Source: Cryptomeria japonica
Lineage: Eukaryota; Streptophyta; Pinopsida; Cupressales; Cupressaceae
Assembly (NCBI RefSeq): GCF_030272615.1
Contig: NC_081406.1
Span: forward strand, 259,025,386-259,089,385
Direction of reading: 5' to 3'
Length of the DNA stretch: 64,000 nt
Shown here: in pieces, positions 34,471-44,879 of the stretch
Layout of the letters: every line of letters starts with the position of its first letter
Position numbering within the stretch: position 1 is the first letter of the stretch
Notes under the pieces: generated by a model
Told to the model about the DNA's origin: nothing
Databases searched by the model: none
What the model saw: only the letters and a program-made list of their open reading frames with translations
Translations under genes and position numbers: made by a program

Positions 34471-35600
34471 ATTTGCTTCTCCTTGAAGAATTTGACAAAG
34501 TTTGGTTTTTCCTTTTTCTATTAGTGATTCCGCCAGATGTATGGTTCTAGTTGCTTCTTGAGTGTTGATATTTATTGATTGAGTTGGCTCAATCAAGATT
34601 GGTGATCTTTCCTGGTAATGTTCAGCAAGACTATTAAGTGTCTTATCTTTAGGCACCTCAAAGAGGTTTCCACCATTAGATGCGTCCTTTGTTTTTACTT
34701 TTTTGTGATGTAATACTGCCATTAGATGGTTTTCACCATTAGATCGATTTTTTATTTTATTCATTTTGTGACTAAGAGACTTGTCACTCCCCTGATTGCA
34801 GATATCATTATGTGATTCGCTAATGGAGCATATTTTTGGGTTAACGAAGCAGAGGTATTGAACAATGGCCTCATCATTTTGGAATATTGGTATATCATTA
34901 TGCTCAGGTTCTTCCTAGTCTATAAGGTCAGGATACATGATCAGCCGTTGTGAGGGTCGTGATAGAGATATTTTCACAGTTGTCTATAGCATGGGTGAGG
35001 TCTATAACAGTCTCAAGGTTTTCGATGGCACTCTCATCGATAATCCTTTTTTGTATTGAAGTTTCTCGTTCTCACTAGCCTCATAGATATGTTGTGGTCC
35101 GAATTCAAATGATCTAGAGCTCGAGCCTCATCCCTCATAAGGAATGGGTGTATAGGCGTGGATTGTATCCACCTCAATATCCTCAGTGATATCAAAACAA
35201 GTGTCCCATTCATACTTGTTGGAATCTATTTTAGAATCATTGTCCAAGGTTACCCCACTGAATCTAATAGGGATGTTGTATGGTGAGAAAAGATCACTGA
35301 TAATCGATACAAGTTTGGTAGCTTGTTTTGATTCAATTTTGGTGCTTTCTTGTACTGTTTGGATTTTCTCATACACAGTTTCCCTTCTTTGAGTATCAAT
35401 CTCCTCATGTTGTGGCTTAAATTTAGTTTGATTAGGTGCATGTACATGATGTACTTTTTTATAAGAATCCCCCTCTCTTTGGATAGCGATTTCTTCTTGT
35501 TGCTTCTCATTTTCTTCATGTTCTTGTTCTTTTCTTGTCTTTTCCACTGCTTAGTGTAGCACCTCTTGCCACGAGTCTTCGTTATGTGTCACCTTTTCTG
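34471..35600 (-). other. Spacer between protease/G-patch and reverse transcriptase of the Tat element
   Basis: Frames here give a low-complexity charged segment (EQEHEENEKQQEEIAIQ) and an acidic stretch ending near TIHAYTPIPYEG. This type of variable linker before RT is seen in large gypsy elements. No separate function is claimed. Confidence 0.55.
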
Positions 35601-35604
35601 TCCA

Positions 35605-36793
35605 TTAAGGTTTTTGATGGTGATCTCTCTTTTTCACAGGTTGAACATGTTGGCCATACCCAAGTCCCAATTTGTCTTTTGCGAGTTGCGAATGGGGTTG
35701 TATGGGTGCTAGGATGCCCTCTTGATGCTTGCCAATAGGTCCTTTTCCTTTGTATCCCATGTCTTGCATGATTTTGAACCCATTGTCATATTGTTTTGTG
35801 GGAACAACCACTTCTAGGGCAGCAACTCTGATTTTTTCCTCATCCATGTATAGCCAGCTGAGGATGTCCTTATCTTCTGATTCTTCAGCCAATGTGCCAA
35901 TTTTGATAAATTTACCATCAAACTTCTTGATGGGTTGTGTTGTCTGATGTCTTGATGTGGAAGGTTGTCCATGAGATTTTGGCAAAGCTGGCAACTTAGA
36001 TAGACATAGGGGCTCAAATGAGTACTCCCCCATGCCTTGGTCCTTTATCTTCATCTTCTTCTCAAATTCTATGGACAACGACTTGCATTTTTCTTGATCA
36101 TTGGATGATGAGGAAGCTTGGGCCTCCCTGTTGTGTGGAACCAGAAAATTTTGAGTTGCCCCCATAGCACTGCAATACTGAAAGGGGTTAGTGTCTGTTG
36201 ATAATGAAATTTCTTGTCTATTGTAGGGGAACTTGAGACATTGATGGCATGTGGAAGGTACCACTTGCATTTCATGGATCCAAGGATGACCCAAAAGTAT
36301 GTTGTATGTCAAGTCTATGTCTGAGACTTGGCACATTATGTCTTTTTTGTACAGGTCCTACCTGAATGGGTAGTACCACCCTTCCTTCAGATGAACTTTC
36401 TTCATCATCATAGGCTTTGATAGTGATCTTATTTTTAGGGTCTATAGCTTGCTTGGAGAAGCCCAATGCACGGATAAGATTTAAGGTACATATATTGAGA
36501 CCATCTCCTACATCTATTAGTACTCTTTTCACCCAATGTTTGTAGACTAGGACTTCAATATGGAGTAGGGTATTATGTGGATGACTCAAAGAGATGTCAT
36601 CATGTTTTGAGAAAGATATGTTATGTGGCACTATCATATTTTCCACGATGGCTTGGAACAAATTGATATCCAGATTGTTTGGAACTTTTGTTTCCACAAG
36701 AGCTTGCTCCAACATATCCTTGTGCTTTGGTGAAAGTTTGAGCAATTCTAGTATTGATATCTGAGTAGGTGTCCTTTGCAGTTGGTTGACCAA
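35605..36793 (-). pseudogene. Protease and G-patch-like region of the Tat element
   Basis: The minus-strand frames carry an aspartic protease (YKHWVKRVLIDVGDGLNIC, with the active-site D and G, then IRALGFSK and RVVLPIQVG). The segment YNILLGHPWIHEMQVVPST follows, the usual protease C-terminal part of Tat and Athila elements. Near 35650-35790 the sequence IMQDMGYKGKGPIGKHQEG, with a later KDKLGLGYG, fits the glycine pattern of a G-patch domain. Domain order matches a gag-protease-G-patch-RT layout. It is a fossil. Confidence 0.75.
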
Positions 36794-36794
36794 A

Positions 36795-38908
36795 TTATTG
36801 AGTCTTGGGGATAGTTGTTGCTTTAGATGTGCTCCCCTTTAAGACATATTTTTGAGATTTTGTTGTCACATTTATCGGCACATGTTCTTGTTTGTCTTTA
36901 ACCTTTATGGCATTTACTTGATTGTCACATGTCGATATGTGATTGATGTGGGCTCCTTTGTTGTTGTTTGATGCTGATGCTCCTCCCTTGTCATAATTAG
37001 GAAGAGGATTTTTGAAAGGCTTATGATCACCATTGGTTTTATGACCATCGAACATTATGTCTCCCTTATCTATCATATCTTGAACTAGGTTTTTAAACCT
37101 CATGTAGTCTTTTGTTCTATGCCCCTTGTTTCAATGATAATCAAAATAATGCAAGCCTTTCCACCATGGTGGTTTGACTCAGGGTTCAAAGTTGCTTATG
37201 ACTAACAATGTGATAATCTTGTTTGCCAATAGTTCTTGAAATGTAGATTCCAGGTTTTGTCCCAATGGTGAATAGGTTCTTCAATGTGGGGGAGGTGGAG
37301 TGTTAGTGTTTCCCCCTTGATTATTGGTGTTCCCCTGATTGTTGTTGTTATTCCCTTAGTAGTTATTGTTTCCTTGGTTGTTGTTGTTGTTGTTTTCTTG
37401 GTTGGTAGCACATTGATAATTGTTAGTGCCTTGATTGGAACTTCTTTGATCATTGTTGGATGGTGTATTACTTGATAAATTCAACACTAGATGTTTAGAA
37501 TTGAAATTATTGGCATCAACTAAACCATCATTAACAACATTTTGTTTCTAATCCAAAATCTGGACTTGTCTGAGTTGTTGTTGTTATATTGATTTCAGTA
37601 GGTGTGGTTTTTATTTGAACCAACACCTTCCTTAGAGAATTTTAAGGTCCCCTTTTTTATCTAAGCTTCTTCTACTTGGATACCATTCTCTATCAATTTT
37701 GTAAAAGTAGGTATACATTGTAGTTTGAGTTGATAACTCATTTCATCGTTTAAATTGTCTATAAAGATTTCCATCTTTTCCTTTTCAGGTACATCGCGTG
37801 GGGACCTTGAGACTATGTGTCTCCATCATTGTAAGAATACCATGAATGTTTCATTTCTATTTTGCTTCATATTGAATACATCAAGCATGGTGACCTCATG
37901 TTGGATATTGTAGGAGTATTGTGTAATGAATTTATTCACCAACTCATCAAATGATCTAATGGGAGGTGTTAGTTTTGACAACCACTCCATTGTTTTCCCT
38001 CCCAAACTTCTTGGGAATAGCCTCATCATTTATGTATCATTATGAACAGACTCCAAGCTCATAGTACATAATTCCTCGACGTGATCGTAGGGATCACTCT
38101 TACCACTGTATTTGTCATACTTTGGTATATCTGAATTTGGTGGGAAAGGTATCATGTTTAACCTCTTATCAAAAGGATAAGGACAAATGTACTCCAACGA
38201 GTATCTTATCATAGACCCTTGTTGCATATCTTGCATTTATCATTGGAGTTCTTGAAGTTGTTGCATAATATTAGCTAGGGGAACATTTTCTTCATTGGAC
38301 CTTCGATGATGTGCATCCCCTTGTTCACTAATGTCATCATGATCACGTGTGTTGTCTTGGTTGTAGGCATTTTCTTGGGTGTCATTTCCTCTCAAGTGTT
38401 CTTGATTTTGAGTGAATGTGTAGGCCCTTGGCCTTGTTCTTAGGATTCTTTCATTCCTTGAATTTTCTATGTCAAAATCCCCAGACATTGGGATTCCTTT
38501 GCTATTTAGCATGAGGAGGTACTTTTGTTTGTCTGTGTCTATAAGCTTTTCCATGAGATTTTGGAAGGAAACACATTGTTGGAATTTTTGGATGAGTTCC
38601 TCGGTGATCTCCTCTTCTTCCATATTTGTGTATTCGTTGTGGATCCAATTCTTTGCCTTTTCAGGATCAAGTGCTAGTGGGCATCAATATATTTATATAG
38701 TAGTAAATTCCTCCTCTTCTAACGGGGTTCTTGGTGGAGTTGGTAGCTCAGGCTGAGCCTCATTGTAAGTGATGCAATTTCTCGTAAATAAAGCGGGATT
38801 GTTCTTTCTCCCACTACTAAGGCATTGATTGAATGTTTCTTTCTGAATGTAAGCCCTACTTCTCAAAGGTTCTTTGTCAAACTTGTTAGATTTTCCTTGA
38901 AGGTACAA
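36795..38908 (-). pseudogene. gag region of the Tat element
   Basis: Minus-strand frames from about 38908 encode a charged N-terminus (TFNQCLSSGRKNNPA, then EEEEITEELIQKFQQ), a capsid-like middle (PFPPNSDIPKYDKYSGKSDP, RLFPRSLGGKTMEWLSKLTP, FITQYSYNIQHEVTMLDV) and an asparagine/glycine-poor C-terminal part (MRFKNLVQDMIDKGDIMFDG). The motifs are typical of plant Tat/Athila gag. The region lies after the long leader and before the protease, and carries several breaks. Confidence 0.85.
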
Positions 38909-41147
38909 TCACATATGATGCAAGAAAATGCGATGTGATGCAAAGAGTTGATGATTGTTGTAGAGAAATTTTCTCCTCTTGATAAGTTCCCTAGGACTAG
39001 GTTGTCTCTTCTTCAACTTAGTCTTTTGATGAAGACTTCTTCTTCTCAAAATATGGGGAGTGGTCATACAAATGGTCAAAGAGTGTTGATGTTGATGGTT
39101 GATATGGATACTTCATTTCAAATACTCAATATTACTAGGTCGAATGGAGGGTTTGTTCAATAGGCCCCTATGACAAAGTGTGTCAAATGATATGGATAAA
39201 GTCTCCCGGTATGGAAACTTGATTTGACTAACTTGAATACCTAGCTAGATATTGTTGTTGAGATAGTTGGATGATAAACTATTGATCACTCGGTTTTGAT
39301 ACTCCTCTATATTGGTTGGATGAAAATCTTGCCTAAAGATAGTTGAAATGTTGATAACCACCTCCAAAGGTGCTTGGTTGGATTTGAAAATTTTCTTCAC
39401 CTATGACCTCTGTTTGTTTTTTAACTGATTTTTTTAGTTTGATTTTTGGATGTTTTTGCAAGATATTTTATTATTTATGACAAGAATACATAGAACACAT
39501 GAAAACAATGACAATCCTAATGCTAAACATTGAGTGTATATTCTTTTGAGGATGTGTTCAAATCCCCAATGTTTTCACTGGTTTGGATCACAATAAATAC
39601 ACATCAGATAGACTCTTTATTGGAGGGTCATTGACAATATCATAGCTCACTAGTCTCGATACTTTGTCAACTCAAATAGCCTTGTCAAGCCCTAGAGGGA
39701 GCTCATTTTTTTTGCCTTTTTCCAGAAATTAACCCAAAGTGAATTGCTTCACAATTGGGTAGTTATCTTGGGAGATATATGGTGAGTAATCTTGGGGGTG
39801 GATTCTTCCCCACCCTTGCACTATGATATTGCCAATGTATGGCAATTGACTCATCTCAAGATTTATAATGCAAAGGTTCGTAGTAAGGATTTTGTTCGGC
39901 TTGGAAAATGATAAACTCAATTAAGAGGCTTCCCAACCTTTAGAACAAAGGATTTTCACATCACAACGATACTAGGGGAAGGCTACCAAATACACACTTC
40001 TGTTGGAGGGGATTTTCATCAGCCTCCACATTTTATTATAGTGGGTTGGTAAACTTGGTGATAAAGTCATTTTCCACTTGGGTCATACCCTTTTCACTAG
40101 CCCCCTCAAGGCTTCGGGATGACTAACCCTCTAATGGATTTAATTTGCTTGAAAGTAAAGAAAGCATGAAAAAGAGTGGGTTTGTTTGCTCACCCAATTA
40201 AGGGAGGAGCATATATTTAACACTTTTGAGACACGAAATACAAGTGTTCTTTTTACCCTTTCATAGCAATGTGATATATCCTCTATTTGGAGATGTTTCT
40301 CCAACAAGCATCATGTTTCATAGCAATTGATTTTCTAAACTAGGAATGGAAATCCAGGTCAATGAAAAGAATACATGTTGCTTGAAAGTAAATCACTTTG
40401 TTAGAAATAGATAAGTTGATTGTTCTTTTTAACTTGTAAAAATAAGATTGATTGTTCATTTTATCCTCTTTGCAAGAAATTGAAGCTTGATTTGTCCTTT
40501 TTAAACCTAAAATGAAGTGTTTTCCCTAACTTTCAAGAAAGAAAAAGTGTGATTTTATTTTTCTTTTTACATTTGCAATGAGGTTCTTTTTAAGCCCTAA
40601 GGAAAGTTTGATTTATTTTAAGCCTAAAATGAAAATATGAAGTTTTTTTTACCAAAAAGAATGTGAGTTCTTTTTAAACTAACCTTGAAAGAAAGTAAAA
40701 AAGGAAAAAAATTATATTCTAGCTCCTCCAAATTTGCAAGAAACTATTAGGAAAACCTGCAAAACAAAACAAGAGTTAGTGGATGATCAAATCTTTTGGT
40801 GGGCTTATACAAGCCTAATTTCAAACTCGAGTTACAAAATTCATCCTTTGTCTCATATGCGTGAAAACAAAGATCATATGTGCTATTTCATATGCGCGAA
40901 AAGAACTATCAAATGCACGAAAATAACTATCATATGCGTGAAAAGAACTATTAAATGCACAAAAATAATTGTCAAGTGCATAAAAATAACCATCAAATGC
41001 GCTGCAAAAATGATCATATGCACTAGAAGAACTGTCAGATGCACTATATGCGCAGAAATAGAGGTTATATGTGCTAAACTACGATTGAAATTTCTAAGCG
41101 TGAATCCTATGGAAAAATATTAGAAATTTTAAAATTTCAAGGGTCTA
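38909..41147 (-). other. Long leader of the Tat element between primer site and gag
   Basis: About 2.2 kb of A/T-rich DNA with no conserved domain lies between the primer site and gag. It includes a repeat block at 40855-41075. Long leaders are usual in Tat elements. Confidence 0.6.
40855..41075. repeat. About 20 bp repeat block near the Tat 5' LTR (CATATGCGCGAAAA type)
   Basis: About ten copies of a unit such as ACTATCATATGCGTGAAAAG alternate with AAATGCACGAAAATAACT. On the minus strand this reads CTTTTCACGCATATGATAGT. The block at 17805-18010 on the plus strand has the same kind of unit (TTTTCATGCATATGATTA, TAGCACATATGATTA). So similar repeats stand in the leader of the sense RNA and of the antisense ORF, in the same orientation relative to each transcript. 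Confidence 0.7.
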
Positions 41148-41165
41148 GCCCCACGGTGGGCGCCA
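41148..41165 (-). other. Primer binding site of the Tat element
   Basis: On the minus strand TGGCGCCCACCGTGGGGC begins five bases after the 5' LTR. It starts with TGG and has the length of a tRNA 3' end complement. It fixes the orientation of the element as minus. Confidence 0.8.
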
Positions 41166-41170
41166 ATTGA

Positions 41171-42778
41171 TGTATGCCAGAAATGTGGTATCAGCCTGCA
41201 AGAGGGGAAAACATCTCAAACATACACATGAAACATTGCATTAGAGTTAGTGATCACAAAGCAAGTTAGTGAACCAAAAACTCTCAAAATTGTTCCATGC
41301 TCCTCTATCCCTAAAGATCCTCAAGATTCAAGGTGGCCCTCACTTAAAAGAGCACTTGATCTCTTGGATGTCAACCTAGAGAACAAGATTTTAATGATGA
41401 TTCTAGGATAAAAAAGGATGCAACTAAGATCCTAGTGAATGGTGAGATTATGGATGAAAACTAAGGATGAAGATGCAAAACTAGATATGATCAAGATGAT
41501 GAAGATGAGATGAAGATATGTTAATTCCAAATTGAAAATTAACATGAACTAAGTAAGATAGATGAAGATGAAAACTAAGTAATTGATATGAAATTAAGCT
41601 AACTAAAATGGCCTAAAGCATTATGCAAATGCTAAGTGCTATAATGTTAATGCTTGAAGACTTGGATGCTTGAAGATGACAAGCTGAGCTCCTTAACCTG
41701 CAAAATGACTATAATTTGGATGCACAAGAGGATTAGATGAATTGAAGAATGAATGGGCTTTATTTATAGGCAAAATAGAGAAATGGATGGTTGAGATTGA
41801 GTAATCTCAATAAGGGCTAGGATTGAAAGTTATCAATCCATGAGAGGAATTCAATCCAATCCCAAGTTGATAAATATCACCTTGAGATGGCTTGAGAGGA
41901 TGCTAAGAAATCATTAGATGCTAAGAAAGTATTAGGGATGACCTTTAAGGTTAGGACATTGGATAATGTCACTACCCAAGGGGGCATGCTATTACCCAAG
42001 AGGAAAACTCTTGTGCAACATGGGAAAATGGTTAAAGGGACAACCATCATGCCTAAGGGGTGTGGGCTTCAAAGAGCATTAAATGCTCTTGGGAAGGATT
42101 TGGAGGATAACTCGCTCAAAGAGGAAAACCACTAGTGGTTTATGTAAGAGACTTACATGTTTGGAAGACTCAACAAGTTAACTTGTTGAAGAAGGTAGAG
42201 TCTTCCACACATTTTGAAGACTTTCCCCATTTTTAGGGAAATGACTCCCCTAAATTTAGGGATGAGACATGATTAGATGAATTAGGCATGATTAAGATGG
42301 ATTAGAGGGTTTCTAGAAGAAATTAGGATGCAAGTGGGAGATGTAGGATTCTGGAAGTGGGTGAGGGAAAATATGATTTTTAGTTAAATTAAAATGATTT
42401 AATTTAGCCAAAAGGGATGCAACTTGCATTTGTAGGATTTTGCGAGTCGAGGGATTTACAAATAAATTTTGATTTATTTAAATGCAAAGGGATTTTTTAA
42501 TTAATTGTGAATTTAATCAAAAGGGGACAAAGGGATTTTAATCAAATAAATAAGATTTATTGAATGAAATGGCTAAGGGTACTTGATCAAACCTTAGTAG
42601 TTTAATTAATAGGTTAGGCTAGAAGAAGGAGATTTAATAAAATCTTTAATTTGATTAAAAGGTCAATTAGAAGAATAGGGATATTAATTAAATCTTAATT
42701 TATTTTAATTGGAGGAATTAGGGATAATTAAATGAATAAAATTCACTTAATTTATTGTGCAACTTTTAGGTGTCTACA
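41171..42778 (-). repeat. 5' LTR of the Tat element
   Basis: The 1608 bp LTR reads on the minus strand from TGTAGACACC at 42778 to GGCATACA at 41171. It is the direct partner of 15405-17012. Confidence 0.92.
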
Positions 42779-43453
42779 TTATCATTTATCTATGATGGCA
42801 GTATTATTAAGAGGTTAAAATGTGATGGTGGTCTTTAGTGGAAGTATTCATAAGATTTTAAAAAATAAATTTGAAGAAAAAGACAAGTGAATTAAGAATA
42901 GAAGTTGACAAATTTAGTGGGCTAAAAATAGAAGGTTTTATTCCTCCTATAATTTTATAAATATTTTTTCAAAATAACTTGTTGGGTGAAAACAAGTGTT
43001 TCAAAGAATTATATTTAGGCTTGTAATGAAGGAAATGCGACTTTACTAAAGGAAAACTATGTTCCTTTGAGAATCCATTTCACAACATACATTCAAATAT
43101 CTCCAACTAGTTAAATTGGTGAAGATATCTAATTATAGATAAGTAAAATAATTTTTTTGACTAATTGAATAGAAAATGTAGATGATAGATTCTTCAATTC
43201 AAATTTAGGTCTATTGACGAAGGACACCAATCCAATGTGTGGATGTCCATGCAGCACAATTTAGTCATGTACAAACCAAAACAAAGAATTCTTAGAAAGT
43301 GTGAAAATTCAACTCTATGTTTTGGCTAACCCATAAAACCTAGAAGTCAAAAACGTAATAGAAAATACTAAATAATAGAGATGAATATAATGAAATAAAT
43401 AAAATATAAGAAAACCCCCATGTAGGTGAATATCTTCAAGAAGCCTCTTATAG
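42779..43453. other. AT-rich spacer right of the Tat element
   Basis: No gene or element end is recognised. The first bases (TTATC) do not duplicate the left flank of the Tat element (GTGGC). Confidence 0.5.
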
Positions 43454-44604
43454 TGTCGTAAATTGCACCCCATATAATTGCACACTACATAACCAACTTT
43501 ACTTTATGTTGATTGGAGATCTCCCTTCCCCTTTTGTCCTTTTGTCTACTTGGTTGGATCCATCACCCTTTAGTTTGTCCTTTTATCGATCGTGTTGATT
43601 GTATGTCTCATGGTCACCTACGCACCATGGAGACATGTACATGTCATGTTAGTGTCTTGTGAATTTGTAATCCATAGGTGTTCATTTGGGCATTATTCCT
43701 GTGACAAGAAAAATTTGTAACACCCCTCTCAGCAACCATCAATATTGGTTTCTCTACCAACATGTATATCTTCCCTCTCTTAATTCATTTTATGACTCTA
43801 GAAACTCATTCAAACCTCTCAAGCACTCTTTGATATTTCTACACAACTTGTAGCTTCTTCATCATTAGTCTTGTCACCATCATCACAACTATGTGTTGGA
43901 GGATTCTTGGTGCTCACCTTCACTCCAACAAGATCTTGTTTTCTTCGTGTTGAAGGGGAGTCTCTCTGTCTTTGTTTTCATTATAGCATTATATCTCCAA
44001 TGGCATATTATTTATCTTGTTTGTCTTGTTTTATTGCATGCTAGCTTCTTTATCTATTATCTATTATCTTGGTTTCTCGTAGAGGTGGAAACACCAAAGT
44101 AGGGGTTTGACTGTGGAAAACCTCCAAAACATAGCTCCAACATTTCTTCTTCATTTGTTTTATGTGTAGGTTATCGAAGGAGGTTTGTGAGCTAGCTAGA
44201 GGCTTCAAGCGTGGGACTGTTGTAATCTTCTTTCCTTTCACTCCTTGTTAGTTTTCTTAGTTCATTTACTATTGTATTATTAAGAATACAAAAGAATCCT
44301 AAAATCTAGTCTTTTTTTAATCTTTATGTGACTCTCTATATTAGCGCCTACATGTGCATCCTTGAGTAGAGAGAAAGAAAAGATCACCAAAGGATCTCTA
44401 TGACCTATGCTTTCATATTTGGTGGTTAATATAGTTTTAATATTATATGTGCTTCTTCTATCTAATAGTTTAAATTCATAGGTTTGGATAATTAGTTCTT
44501 TGTATCTTCCTATCTAAGCAGAGCTCTAGTTTAGTGAAGTAGAAAAGGAAGGTTTTCTCCTTGAGGCTTCATCACTTTGAGGGTAAAAAATCCCCTCTTC
44601 TATA
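43454..44604 (+). repeat. Probable 5' LTR of the decayed gypsy element
   Basis: The start motif TGTCGTAAATTGCACCCC and the primer-like sequence right after 44604 suggest the limits. Without the second LTR the boundaries rest on pattern alone. Confidence 0.45.
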
Positions 44605-44879
44605 TTTTAGTGAACCTGCATGAATCTTGTCTTGTATATTAAGTTTAAAATATTTAAGCCTTTATTAGAGGTTCCTTCTTCACACCTTTGAGAATTGTTC
44701 GAGTGTTGTAAGGCTTGTCTATGAGCTTTATGACCCAGACTAAGTCTGGGGATTTTATAAGGAGAACTTCCAGAAAGAGTATTCCCCTGAACTATTATAG
44801 TCCTACTTGACTAGATCCAATGTTTCGAATTCACTTTTCCTCTCGTCCTCTTTAGGGAATTATCACTTGGGGCTCTTCT

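Larger units (their letters stand above)
15405..42778 (-). mobile_element. Large Tat-lineage Ty3/gypsy retrotransposon with antisense extra ORF and nested insertions
   Basis: Two direct 1608 bp LTRs bound the element (15405-17012 and 41171-42778). Read on the minus strand it begins TGTAGACACC and shows a primer site (41148-41165), a long leader, gag, protease, a G-patch-like segment, reverse transcriptase, RNase H, a second archaeal-type RNase H, integrase, and a long 3' region holding an ORF on the opposite strand, then a polypurine tract. The second RNase H and the antisense ORF are hallmarks of the Tat lineage. Nested solo LTR and DNA-element insertions account for about 8.2 kb. It is broken, with at least ten interruptions. 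In the first 300 bases of LTR I count about 6 percent difference, similar in age to the kinase-gene element. No matching target duplication was found. Confidence 0.88.
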
